A stretch of 64,000 nt of DNA from Bacteroidales bacterium (GTDB taxonomy: Bacteria > Bacteroidota > Bacteroidia > Bacteroidales > UBA932), in the NCBI GenBank assembly GCA_017445755.1, contig JAFSSE010000014.1, forward strand, positions 62,001-126,000. The letters run 5' to 3'. The notes below the pieces were generated by a model. The model was not told the origin of the DNA. It made no database searches and saw nothing but the letters and a program-made list of their open reading frames with translations. Positions 26,354 through 36,600 of the stretch are shown here, piece by piece. The stretch's first letter is position 1. Each line of letters opens with the position of its first letter. Both the position numbers and the translations under genes were made by a program.

Positions 26354-28903
26354 ATGAAAACCAAATTGATGACACTTCTTGCCGCGGCCCTCTGCCTGGC
26401 TGCGTGCAATACGGAAAAGGGTGATCCCGAGATTACCTTCAACCCTGAGGCCCCCGAGTTCGAGAGCACGGGCGGTTCCTCGCTTGTCGGGGTAAAGAGC
26501 GGCCTCGCATGGACCGCCTCCACGGCTGACTCATGGATAACAATCTCTCCTTCAGAGGGATATGGTTCTGATTCATGGGAATATATCAGGGTCACAGTAG
26601 AAGCTAATTCCGGGGATCCGAGAACTGGAAAGATTACTGTCAAAAACAGCAGCCGTTCGGCTGACCTTACCATTTCCCAGGGAACCCTTGAAACCGCAAT
26701 TACCCTGGATAAGCCCGAGCTTACATTTACCAGTGTAGGAGGAAACGCCTCTGTTTCCATTACGACAGCCCGTCCCTGGACTGCGACGAGCTCCGAAAGC
26801 TGGCTGACGGTAAGTCCTGCTTCAGGAGAAGGGTCCGCTTCGGCCCAGGTTATCACCCTTACCTGCTCTGCCAATGAAACTGTAGCCCGTACAGCTACTG
26901 TCTCGATTTCAAACGGCAAGGAGACTGTCTCTGTCGCCGTTTCCCAGGGAGAGGACCAGATGATCCTGAAATCTACGACTGAATTTGTAAACTGGGTCAC
27001 GGCCGCTTCCTCTTATGAAGAAGGGTCCCAGGTCTCCCTCGGAACGGACATCGACCTCAGCGGCATTACCCTTCCCCGCATAACAAAACTCCTCTGCTCG
27101 GTAAACGGAAAGGGTCACAAAATCCTCAACTGGACCACTTCCGCTCCGCTCGTGGATACGCTCCGCGCCGGCACTACGATTAAGAACATCGTCCTCGATG
27201 CTTCCTGCAAGCTCTCCTATCCAAAGGATGTCAAGACCTTCGGCTTTGTCGTCGCGAACAACCACGGAACCGTTACCGAGGTTGTGAACGAAGCGGCCAT
27301 TTCTATCCCTGCCATTCCAGAAGGCGCTGATATGTGCTGCGGTGCAATTGTCGGCTATACCTATGCGGGCGGATCCGTCACTTCCTGTGAGAACAAGGGC
27401 AACATCAGCTACAGCGGCCCCGGCTTTACGACCGGTACCGTCTATTTCGGTGGCGTCCAGGGGCGTATGGCATCCGAGACCGCCCTTATTTCCGAGTGTA
27501 CCAACCGCGGTGCGATCAGCTTTGTATTTACCGATGACTCAACCACTTCCGGGCTCTATATTGGCGGTATCTCCGGCTCTGCGAACAGCAACAGCAACGT
27601 AACCCGCTGCTACAATTACGGAGATATTTCTGTCAGCACAAAGGGCTACAGCAGCAACCATCTTCTCGCCGGAATAGTTGCCTATGCCGCCTCGGAAATG
27701 AGCGACTGCCACAATGAAGGCGCGGTTTCACTCCTTAGCGAGAGCGCCGTCGGAGCTGCTGACGGAGCGGTCAAGGGCGCCGGTGTCGCCGGTATTTCCG
27801 CTTACCAGGGAAAGAACGGAGGAACCTTGACCAATTGTTCCAACAAGGGAGCCATTACCCTCAGGGCCGGTTATTCGCTCGGTGTAACCACGGTCGGTTC
27901 CATGACAAAGTTCGGCACGGCAGTCGGCGGAATTACGGCCTATTCCTTCAAGAATGCGATTAACTCCTGCAACAACAGCGGTCCAATCACCAGCCATTTT
28001 GGCAATATTGACAACGCCTCATCCAACTATAACACGACAATCCGCCACTGCGCAGGCGGTATAATCGCTTCCACTTACGGAAACGTTGAGGAATGTACCA
28101 ATACCGGTACTGTGACCGCTTACTGGGTCACTTCTACCCACGATGCCGCCCTTGCCAAGAATTTCGTTACGATGTGCGGCGGCATCTCCGGCGGTGACTA
28201 CCATTCCGATCAACTCTCTTCCAGCATCCTGAACTGCACCAACGAGGGCGCGGTCAACTTTTCATGCGACTCCTCCGGTTCCAATAATGCCTGCGGCGGA
28301 ATCGTCGGCTGGCCTTCCAAGGAGAACGCTTCTGTCACAAGCGCTGTCCGTGGCTGCGTCAACAGGGGAGCGGTCACCCATGACGGATTTGGCAAGACGC
28401 GTATCGGCGGAATTGTCGGTGCCGGCGGCGGAATCGACCAGTGCAACAACTACGGTAAGGTCTATTTCAAGAACGGTAATGCTTCTTCGGCAGTCGGCGG
28501 CCTTGCCGGCTACAGAAACTTCCTCTTTACGACCGATTCCGGCAGCTACGGAGATGTCGTAACTGATGTCAAGCTCGTCGGCGGCGGCGGTGGAGCCGGT
28601 GCCATCGGCGGTCTTGCCGGCGGATCCGGAAACACTGTCCAGGATATCCATGGCTGCAAGGTCAACTGTTCCGTGTCTGCTCCTGCGGACTGTAATTTCG
28701 CAAGTATGCTGATCGGCAACATGGACCAGAACAAGCAAACCGGCCAGACCGTTTCGGTTGGTACTGCGGAGTCTCCCATCAAGGTGAAGGGAAGTTTCTG
28801 TGGTACGGCCCTGACATCCTCCAACTATACTGATTTCATCAAATGGGCCGGTATGACTACTGATTATGGCAAACTCACATGGAATGTTGTATATGGTGAA
28901 TAA
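26354..28903 (+). CDS. BACON plus C-x-N-x-G repeat surface lipoprotein
   Basis: 849 residues with a lipobox (CLAAC near residue 18). Two BACON domains cover about 25-200 (SGLAWTASTADSWITISP and ARPWTATSSESWLTVSP). From about residue 320 there are about ten repeats of the GLUG-like type, each with a GGI-x-G turn followed by C-x-N-x-G, for example SCENKGNISYS, ECTNRGAISF, RCYNYGDISVS, NCTNEGAVNFS and GCVNRGAVTHD. This pattern fits a long beta-solenoid on the cell surface. No catalytic residues are recognised. It is a paralogue of 41134-43389, which has Big2 instead of BACON domains. The last 11 nt overlap the next gene. Confidence 0.8.
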   Translation: MKTKLMTLLAAALCLAACNTEKGDPEITFNPEAPEFESTGGSSLVGVKSGLAWTASTADSWITISPSEGYGSDSWEYIRVTVEANSGDPRTGKITVKNSSRSADLTISQGTLETAITLDKPELTFTSVGGNASVSITTARPWTATSSESWLTVSPASGEGSASAQVITLTCSANETVARTATVSISNGKETVSVAVSQGEDQMILKSTTEFVNWVTAASSYEEGSQVSLGTDIDLSGITLPRITKLLCSVNGKGHKILNWTTSAPLVDTLRAGTTIKNIVLDASCKLSYPKDVKTFGFVVANNHGTVTEVVNEAAISIPAIPEGADMCCGAIVGYTYAGGSVTSCENKGNISYSGPGFTTGTVYFGGVQGRMASETALISECTNRGAISFVFTDDSTTSGLYIGGISGSANSNSNVTRCYNYGDISVSTKGYSSNHLLAGIVAYAASEMSDCHNEGAVSLLSESAVGAADGAVKGAGVAGISAYQGKNGGTLTNCSNKGAITLRAGYSLGVTTVGSMTKFGTAVGGITAYSFKNAINSCNNSGPITSHFGNIDNASSNYNTTIRHCAGGIIASTYGNVEECTNTGTVTAYWVTSTHDAALAKNFVTMCGGISGGDYHSDQLSSSILNCTNEGAVNFSCDSSGSNNACGGIVGWPSKENASVTSAVRGCVNRGAVTHDGFGKTRIGGIVGAGGGIDQCNNYGKVYFKNGNASSAVGGLAGYRNFLFTTDSGSYGDVVTDVKLVGGGGGAGAIGGLAGGSGNTVQDIHGCKVNCSVSAPADCNFASMLIGNMDQNKQTGQTVSVGTAESPIKVKGSFCGTALTSSNYTDFIKWAGMTTDYGKLTWNVVYGE

Positions 28904-31076
28904 GAGTTTTCTTGCAGCGGTCTTCGGGCTGATTGCCATCTCGTTCTCCGCCTTTGCGCAGGCACCGGAGCCCGCGGCTAAGGCACAGAAGATTATCATT
29001 GAAACCGACATGGGCAATGACATTGACGATGCCCTTGCCCTTACCGTCGCACTCAATGCGGTGCGGGACGGAAAGTACGATCTCATGCTGGTTTCAAACC
29101 ACAAGAAGAGTCCGACCGCCTCGGAGTTCATAGATATCGTAAATACCTATTACGGGTATCCCGAAATCGATGTTGCAAAGTGCTCCAAGCCGGTTTTCCA
29201 GGGGTCATATACGGATTATACCGTACCGGTTGCATGCAACCGCGCCTGGCTCCGCTCGGGACGTTATGACGGGGAGTTCCCCGATGCCGTGGAGAGGTAT
29301 CGGGAGATTCTCTCCTCCTGCGAGGACGGGGAAGTGATAGTGATTTCCCTCGGTTTCGGGACGACGCTCTCCCAGCTTCTCGATTCCCAGCCGGACAGGT
29401 ACAGCTACTATAACGGCAGGGACCTTGTCAAGAAGAAGGTCAAGTACCTCTCCATCATGGCGGGAAGTTACGGCAAGGAGGATACCCTCATTGTGAACGG
29501 CGCCCGGGAGACCCTTTTCGACAGGACCGTCAAGAGAGCCGAGTACAATGTCGTAAACGACATCCCTGCCATGCAGAAGGTCTTTTCCGAGTGGCCTACC
29601 ACGATTTACCAGAATCCCTTCGAAATCGGGAAGATGGTAATGTATCCCTGGGATGCGGTCGATAAGGTCGGAGGACCTGTCGCAGAGGCCTATAAGGCAT
29701 ATAAGAATGAGCCCTACGACCGTCCTTCATGGGACATCCTTTCCGTCATCTTCCCCCTCCATCCGGAGATGTTTTCCATATCCGAACCTGTTACGGTTTC
29801 TGTTGATGCCAAGGGATTCAACCACCTAAAGAAGGGCGGGAACCACTATGTTCTTGCTCTTTCAGAGGATCAGGCCCGCGCCCTGAAGGAATACGAGGTC
29901 GCGGAAACGACCCGTCAAAGCGAATACCTTCCCGCGTGGGAAGAGGGCTTCATGGATATCCACAGCATAGGAACCGGCCAGGGAGACTGTACTTTCATGA
30001 TCCTTCCCGACGGTACGACGTGGATGATAGATGCCGGCGATACCGGGGCGAGAAACGGCAATACATGGTGGTACAGGGCTATTCCTGACAACAAAAAGAG
30101 CGGGTCGGAACGGATTGTCGACTATATCAACCATTTCTCCCCGACTCCCGGCGAGCTGGATTATGCGATGCTGACCCATCTCCATTCCGACCATATGGGA
30201 ACCAAGGGCTCCGCTGTTGACGGGAAGAGGGGCCATAAGGTCGCCGGCATTTCTTATGTCGGGGAGCAGATCCGTTTCAAGAACTACGTCGACAGGGGCT
30301 ATCCGGATTATGATTTCCCCTCCCGTGAGCTTGTCATGAAGGCGGGCAGTTTCATAGGCGAATACCTTAAATTCATTGACGACGAGGTCGCAGACGGGGT
30401 CAACGTCGAGAAGTTCCAGGTCGGAAGCAACCGTCAGTTCGTGCTCAAGCACAATCCGAAGCCCTACAAGGGGAAGTTTGAGGTCCGGAACCTGGTCGGC
30501 AACGCCGAGGTTTGGACCGGAAAGGGGAGCGGAAAGAAAAAGATGTACAGCGGAGACACGTCCATTTTCGACGAGAATATGAACAGCTGCGGCGTGCTCG
30601 TCCGTTACGGGGATTTCACCTATTACAACTGCGGGGATCTCGCAGGCGGCAACAACCGTTCTTTCAAGTCCAGGGAGCGCTTCCAGGAATCCTATGTGGC
30701 CGATGTCGTCGGGAAGGTTACGGTCATGAAGAACGACCACCACGGCTGGAAGGAATCCACCAATGCGAAACTCCTTGCGGCAGCTCGTCCCGACGTATTC
30801 GTCATCATGGGAAGCCATCGCCAGCATCCCTACCATGCCACCCTCCGCCGTATGATGGATCCCCTTGTATATCAGGGGGAAAGGGAGGTTTATATTACCT
30901 CCCAGTCCTCCAGGAAGGATCTCGGGGAAGCGCTTTGGCGCCATTTCAAGCCGGCGGGGCATGTCGTAGTTCGCGTATATCCCGACGGAAAGAGCTATGA
31001 GGTTTTCGTCCTCGACATCTTCTCCGGGGATTACAGGATTAAGTACAGGTCCGGGCTAAAGACAGTAACGAAATGA
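28893..31076 (+). CDS. Secreted nucleoside hydrolase - MBL-fold fusion
   Basis: 727 residues; the ATG at 28893 starts a signal peptide (ending SAFAQ). The N-terminal domain (about 30-340) is a nucleoside-hydrolase fold: the calcium-binding motif is IIIETDMGNDIDDALAL and PSWDILSVIFPL is a later family block. The C-terminal domain (about 350-727) is an MBL fold of the ComEC/Rec2-like type: GQGDCTFMILPDGTTWMIDAGD, then HLHSDH near residue 428, then NDHHGW and GSHRQHPYH. Nucleoside hydrolases free ribose and base; MBL enzymes of this type are often phosphodiesterases or nucleases. The standalone gene at 43392 matches the C-terminal half. The fusion suggests sequential action on a ribosyl phosphodiester. 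Confidence 0.85.
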   Translation: MVNKSFLAAVFGLIAISFSAFAQAPEPAAKAQKIIIETDMGNDIDDALALTVALNAVRDGKYDLMLVSNHKKSPTASEFIDIVNTYYGYPEIDVAKCSKPVFQGSYTDYTVPVACNRAWLRSGRYDGEFPDAVERYREILSSCEDGEVIVISLGFGTTLSQLLDSQPDRYSYYNGRDLVKKKVKYLSIMAGSYGKEDTLIVNGARETLFDRTVKRAEYNVVNDIPAMQKVFSEWPTTIYQNPFEIGKMVMYPWDAVDKVGGPVAEAYKAYKNEPYDRPSWDILSVIFPLHPEMFSISEPVTVSVDAKGFNHLKKGGNHYVLALSEDQARALKEYEVAETTRQSEYLPAWEEGFMDIHSIGTGQGDCTFMILPDGTTWMIDAGDTGARNGNTWWYRAIPDNKKSGSERIVDYINHFSPTPGELDYAMLTHLHSDHMGTKGSAVDGKRGHKVAGISYVGEQIRFKNYVDRGYPDYDFPSRELVMKAGSFIGEYLKFIDDEVADGVNVEKFQVGSNRQFVLKHNPKPYKGKFEVRNLVGNAEVWTGKGSGKKKMYSGDTSIFDENMNSCGVLVRYGDFTYYNCGDLAGGNNRSFKSRERFQESYVADVVGKVTVMKNDHHGWKESTNAKLLAAARPDVFVIMGSHRQHPYHATLRRMMDPLVYQGEREVYITSQSSRKDLGEALWRHFKPAGHVVVRVYPDGKSYEVFVLDIFSGDYRIKYRSGLKTVTK

Positions 31077-32599
31077 GAAAAACAATTATTCTTCTTCTTG
31101 CATCAGTCCTCTCCCTGGCCCTTTCCGCCCAGCCGAAACTGATGTCCCACAGGGGCTTCTACAAAGCTCCCGGTTCATATGAAAATACGCTCCACGGGCT
31201 CCGTGGAGCCCAGGCGCTCGGCGCCGACGGGGTAGAATTCGACGTTCATCTGACCTCGGACGATTCCCTGCTTATTCTCCATGGACCGAGGATTCCCGGG
31301 ACGGACCTGAATATCCAGGAAGTTACCTGCGCTGAGGCCCGGCGGGTCGTCCTCCCTGAAGGCCATCAGATCCCTTCCCTCAGGGAATACCTCACCCAGG
31401 CGAAGGAAACCCCTGCCCTGATTCTTTTCATGGAACTCAAGGCCCATCCGACCCCGGAAAGGGAAACTCAGCTGGTGGAGAAGGTGCTTCGGCTTTGTGA
31501 CGAGCTGGATGTTTACGGCCAGACCGTCTTCATCTCGTTCAGTTTCCATATCTGCGACGAGGTCCTCCGGCTCCATCCCGGCGCCCGTGTGGCTCCGGTT
31601 ACTTCCTCCGACTCGGTGATGCGCCCGAAAGACCTCAAGGCAAGGGGCTACTGGGGAATATCCTACTATTTCAAGACCCTGATGAACCAGGCGTGGATGC
31701 TGGACAAGGCCCATGAATACGGTCTCAAGACCATTCTCTGGCCTGTCAACAGCCATGAACTCGTCGATATGGCCTTCGCCCACAATGTGGACTGGGTTTC
31801 TTCGGATTATCCCGACAGGATGCAGAATCTCCTCGGCGCAATCGAAGACCTTGACGACTGGTCCGGCGAACTCAGGAAATCGCGGATGAGGGATACCAAA
31901 AAGCTCATATGCTTCGATCTCGACGGTACCCTGACCCAGCATAAGACCCAGCTCACGGAAGCCAACAAAGCCGTTCTGGATACCCTTATGAAGCGCTATG
32001 AGGTCATTATGGTCGGCGCCGGCAACTGCCCCCGGATCTACCACCAGATGAACGACTATCCGATAACCATAGTTGGGAATTACGGTATGCAGGAGAGTCA
32101 TATCATTGATGGTCAGTTTGTTATCACAAGGGAGGATACGGCCCCTGCCGATACGGCGTTCTTTGTGAAGAACTGCAACTACCTCCGGAAGAAATACGGT
32201 TACAAAAAGTATAAAGGCGATCCGATCGAATTCCATCAGAGCGGCATGGTGACCTTCGGCCTGCTCGGGACAAAGGCAGATAAAGCCGATAAACTCGTTT
32301 TCGACCCCGACAGGGCGAAAAGGAGGGTCATGTATCCCGAAGTGCTCGAGATTTTCAAGGATTACGCCGTCTATATCGGCGGTTCATCCTCCTTCGACTT
32401 CGCTCCGAAGCAGTACAACAAGTACGACGCCTGCGTGCGCTACGCTTTCGAGCACGGCTATACGGTCGACGAGGTCCTTTTTGTAGGCGACGACTTCGGC
32501 GACGGGGGAGGCGACAGCCACATCCGCATCCGCGGGATGGATTACATTGAAGTTACTGATTATGAGAAGCTTCCCGAGCTGATGAAGTTCATGTATTAG
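31073..32599 (+). CDS. Secreted GDPD - HAD phosphatase fusion
   Basis: 508 residues with a signal peptide (ending LSAQ). The first domain (about 22-260) is a glycerophosphodiester phosphodiesterase: SHRGFYKAPGSYENT, GADGVEFDVHLTSDD, LILHGPRI and WPVNSHELVDMAF. Family members cleave glycerophosphodiesters to an alcohol and glycerol 3-phosphate. The second domain (about 278-508) is a HAD hydrolase resembling the phosphomannomutase/Cof group: CFDLDGTLTQHKT (motif I) and FVGDDFGDGGGD (motif IV). Together they could cut a phosphodiester and remove the phosphate. It overlaps the previous gene by 4 nt and is last in the operon. Confidence 0.85.
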   Translation: MRKTIILLLASVLSLALSAQPKLMSHRGFYKAPGSYENTLHGLRGAQALGADGVEFDVHLTSDDSLLILHGPRIPGTDLNIQEVTCAEARRVVLPEGHQIPSLREYLTQAKETPALILFMELKAHPTPERETQLVEKVLRLCDELDVYGQTVFISFSFHICDEVLRLHPGARVAPVTSSDSVMRPKDLKARGYWGISYYFKTLMNQAWMLDKAHEYGLKTILWPVNSHELVDMAFAHNVDWVSSDYPDRMQNLLGAIEDLDDWSGELRKSRMRDTKKLICFDLDGTLTQHKTQLTEANKAVLDTLMKRYEVIMVGAGNCPRIYHQMNDYPITIVGNYGMQESHIIDGQFVITREDTAPADTAFFVKNCNYLRKKYGYKKYKGDPIEFHQSGMVTFGLLGTKADKADKLVFDPDRAKRRVMYPEVLEIFKDYAVYIGGSSSFDFAPKQYNKYDACVRYAFEHGYTVDEVLFVGDDFGDGGGDSHIRIRGMDYIEVTDYEKLPELMKFMY

Positions 32600-32619
32600 A
32601 CACTATTGAACAATTATCT

Positions 32620-32662
32620 ACCCTGAGGCAAGTAAAAAATGCCTCAGGGTATTTCGTTTTTT
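32620..32662 (+). terminator. Intrinsic terminator of the ribokinase-SusCD operon
   Basis: ACCCTGAGGCA (32620-32630) and TGCCTCAGGGT (32640-32650) form an 11-bp perfect stem with an A-rich loop, followed by ATTTCGTTTTTT. It begins 20 nt after the GDPD-HAD stop and separates this operon from the FecR operon. Confidence 0.92.
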
Positions 32663-32701
32663 GAGGACAGCTGCGTCTTATTATAAAACACTGGCAAAAA
32701 A

Positions 32702-33685
32702 ATGAATATTGTAAAGCGAATCATCACCCTGTACTCAGCCAATGATATGCCCGATGATGTTGTCGGCTCCTTTTTCGAGTGGATGGCAGATGACCGGAAC
32801 AAAAAGCAGAAGTATAAAGAGTTGAAAGCTCTTTGGAACCGATTGGAGACGGGTGACACCGTTTCAGGCAAGAATGTCGAAGACAAACTGAAGGAATTGC
32901 ACAAGCTTGCAGGAATGAAAGGCCCCGGACGGAACAGGTTTCCCCTCTGGTTGGCTGCATCTGTCGCCGCCGGCTTGCTGCTTCTCCTTGGGACGGGTCT
33001 GGGCATTTACGTCGGAGGCCGTCGGGAACAGCCGGCGCCGGAGCGTACACAGGTCCGCTATCTCACTGCTGATGCCAAAACTAACTTTTCCCTTCCTGAC
33101 GGGACAAAAGTATGGCTCAATGCAGGCAGTTCTTTGTCATTCAGCCAGGAAGAGTTTATGTCTTCGGGAGTAAGGAGTGTTTCCATCGATGGAGAAGGTT
33201 TCTTTGATGTCGCCAAAAACGGCGAACCCTTCCTCGTGGATTTCGGCTCCTCGAAAGTCAAGGTTACCGGAACGCGTTTCATGGTCCGCCACTACGGTCG
33301 GAATGCGGATGACCTTGTTCTGCTTGAATCAGGTTCCGTAGAAGTCGTGACTCCGGCTGCCACTGTTCCGCTCAGCCCCGGTCAGGTGATGACCCTCGAA
33401 AGGTCGTCCGGCAGGATATCCGTCAGCGATGAGGACATGCGTTTTCTCACCAACTGGATGGACCAGACCTTAAGTCTTAAACAGGTAGAGTTGAAGGATC
33501 TGTTGAAGAGCATAAGCCATAGATACAATGTTGACATAGAAATGGCTCCTGACTATTCATACCACAAGCGGATATCGATGGAGATAAAGAACGAGACCCT
33601 GGATCAGGCGCTCAACATTATCTCTATTATTACCGGTTGCAAGGTTTTTTACAAGGGTGAATACACTATTCTGATAACCAAATAA
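32702..33685 (+). CDS. FecR-family anti-sigma factor
   Basis: 327 residues. A cytoplasmic N-terminal region (1-80), one membrane helix (about 82-106, LWLAASVAAGLLLLLGTGLG), a periplasmic FecR domain (FSLPDGTKVWLNAGSSLSF, then GEGFFDVAKNGEPFLVDFG) and a C-terminal DUF4974 domain (about 255-325, VELKDLLKSISHRYNVDIEM). FecR holds an ECF sigma factor until the STN domain of its SusC partner reports bound substrate. That SusC follows directly. The likely sigma factor is not adjacent but 11 kb away on the other strand (44609-45169). Confidence 0.94.
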   Translation: MNIVKRIITLYSANDMPDDVVGSFFEWMADDRNKKQKYKELKALWNRLETGDTVSGKNVEDKLKELHKLAGMKGPGRNRFPLWLAASVAAGLLLLLGTGLGIYVGGRREQPAPERTQVRYLTADAKTNFSLPDGTKVWLNAGSSLSFSQEEFMSSGVRSVSIDGEGFFDVAKNGEPFLVDFGSSKVKVTGTRFMVRHYGRNADDLVLLESGSVEVVTPAATVPLSPGQVMTLERSSGRISVSDEDMRFLTNWMDQTLSLKQVELKDLLKSISHRYNVDIEMAPDYSYHKRISMEIKNETLDQALNIISIITGCKVFYKGEYTILITK

Positions 33686-33692
33686 TCTGTTT

Positions 33693-36600
33693 ATGAAAAA
33701 TTGGATAAAAGGCATTCTGCTATCCTTTATTCTGGGTTTTGCATTCAGTTCCATCTCAGCATATGCCCAGAAAAAGGATATCACTGTCGATTACGAAGGC
33801 ACCCTCTCCGGCTTCATGAAGGAGGTAAAGTCCCTTAGCGGCTACTCCTTCGCTTACAGTAACGAGGATGTCGATCTCAGCCGTACCGTTTCCGTAAAAG
33901 CTGTTTCAGCACCGGTAGAAGATGTAGTACGGAAGGCCGTTTCTCCGATCGGTCTGAAAGTATGGAGAGAGGGAACGGTAATAGTTATCGTAAAGGGAGA
34001 AACGTCTTTATCACTCTCAGAGAAACCCGCTTCTCACGGTGTTTCGGGAAAGGTCCTCGACCGGAGCAGGAAACCTGTCGCCGGCGCTGCCGTAATGGTC
34101 CGGAACACCGGTCTGGGCGTAATGACCGGAATGGACGGTTCTTTCACGATAGATGCCAAGCCGGGAGAAGTCATTCTCGTTTCATGTCTCGGATATGAAG
34201 ATGCTTCAACCCGGGTCAGCGGGACAGGTCCTGTGACAATTACTCTGAATGAGAATATTCAGTTCCTCGAAGAATCGGTTATCGTGGGCTATGGTACGCT
34301 CCGAAAAAAGGATGTTGTCGGAGCGGTAGAGCAGATTTCCGGAGAGACCCTTTCCTCCCGTTCAAACCCTAATGCAGTCCGTTCCATTCAGGGACAGGTA
34401 CCGGGTCTTACCCTTGAATTCGCGGATGGAAAGCCGAACCACGGAGCTTCCCTTTCGATACGAGGTACCACCAACAGTATCGGTTCCGGCGGGTCTTCGC
34501 TGGTTCTTGTTGACGGAATGGAAGCAAGCTTGTCGGATGTCAACCCTGATGACATCGAGACGGTTTCTGTCCTCAAGGACGCCTCTTCGTGTGCCATTTA
34601 TGGCGCCAGGGGAACCTTCGGTGTTATCCTTATTACAACTAAAAATGCTACAAACGACCGCTTCTCCGTAAAATATGATGCTTCGGTAGGTGTGATCGGC
34701 AGGACCGTCGTCCCCAATCTCGTGACGAATTCTCTGGATTGGGTAGAGATGTTCTATGAGTCGTACAACGCCACTTACGGATATGATCCGACGGGTGTCA
34801 ATAACATGTTTGACATTCCGGACGGCTGGTACCAGGAGCTGATCAACCGCAGCGATCCGGCATATGAGAAATACGGGGTGGAAGTCAGTGTCAATCCTCT
34901 GACGAACAGATACGAGTATTACGCCAAGGGAACGGATTGGGACGCCCTTATGTATAAGAAATACGGGACAAATACAACGCACAGCATATCTATTACAGGC
35001 GGATCCGGGAAGATCAAATTCCTGGCGTCCGGGCGGTATTTCCACCAGAACGGTATCTACAATACCCGGTACGAGAACTACAATCAGATAAACGGGCGGC
35101 TCAAGTTGACAGCTGACATTAAGCCCTGGTGGACCCTCGAAAACAGTATCGACTTTGTAAGGACGACTTATGATCAGCCGATGTCGTTTACGGGTCATTA
35201 TACGGTCGGTGTGCAGCTGGACCTCTGCGGAGCGCCTGTTCTAACTCCTACAAACCCGGACGGCAGCTGGACCAACCCCGGCATCTGTACCAATTATGCG
35301 GTGTGGCAGACGGGCAAGGCCTATCAGAAGGACTATACTCTCCGCATGAACGAGAACCTTGCAAGTACTTTCCACATCATTCCGGGTGTGCTGGATTTCC
35401 GGGCCGACTTCACTTATTCTTCGACTAATATCCAAAGGGACCGCAAGGAAAGCAAGTTCAACTATAAACTCGGACCGGATACTGAAACCTCTCGTCCTGC
35501 TAAAGATTCCTACGAGGAATTGTTCCGCAACACAGAGTATTGGAAGACCAACGGATATTTTACCTATACTCCTCACCTTGGATCTTCAAACATGTTGAAG
35601 GTGACGGCTGGTGTAAACCTTGAACATCAGAAGCATCATGGGACCGCCTCCTATCGCCAGGGTTTGATTCTCGAGGACAAGGCCAATTTCGCTCTCATGG
35701 ACGGAGAGAACATGAAAATATCTGATTACAGCAGTTACACCTGGGCTTATCTTGGCGCTTTTGCAAGGGTCAATTACAGTTTATTGGACCGTTATCTGTT
35801 TGAAATCAGTTTCCGTGAAGACGGTTCGTCAAAATTCCCGACAAGCCAGAGATGGGGTTTCTTCCCCTCCGCTTCCGTGGGCTGGCGTTTCTCCGAGGAG
35901 TCTTTTATGAACGGAACAAAGGCGTGGATGGACAATGCTAAAATCCGTCTCTCTGCCGGATCGCTTGGTAACGGCAATGTCTCCCCGTATTCCTATCTCC
36001 AGACGATGTCCATAGGATCTTCTTCCATCGTTGTTAACGGAGTTCGCGTCTCGGTCACAGAAGCTCCGAACCCTATTCCCGACGGCCTGACCTGGGAAAG
36101 GGTGACAACCTATGACGCCGGACTCGATCTCGATTTCCTGGGGAACCGGCTCAATTTCGTGGGAGATTACTACCATAAGTATACAACAGATATGTATACG
36201 GTCGGTAAGACCCTGCCCGCTGTTTTTGGAAAGACTTCACCTAAAGGCAATTATGCCGATATGGTTACCAAAGGATGGGAACTCAGTCTCAGCTGGAGGG
36301 ATTCATTCAAGGTCGGAAGCTCTGATTTTAACTATGGAATCAAGGGAATGCTTTGGGATGCCAGAAGTTGGATCACGAGATACAATAACGCCACCCGCAG
36401 TCTGAATGATTATTATGCAGGGCAGGAACTCGGCGAGGTCTGGGGTTATCATATCCTCGGGCTCTTTGAATCTGATGAGGAGGCCGCTTCCTGGGCCGAC
36501 CAGACTGGCTTCCGCCTGGATCGAAAGGGGAATGTATATCGGGCCGGTGACCTCAAGTATGAGGATAAGGACGGGAGCGGAGCCATCGACTATGGCGATA

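Noticed and set aside
26354..28903. Repeat protein as a phage-like tail fibre or adhesin with autotransporter
   Set aside because: It has a lipobox and BACON domains and sits between SusD and an enzyme gene; there is no transporter domain or secretion tail.
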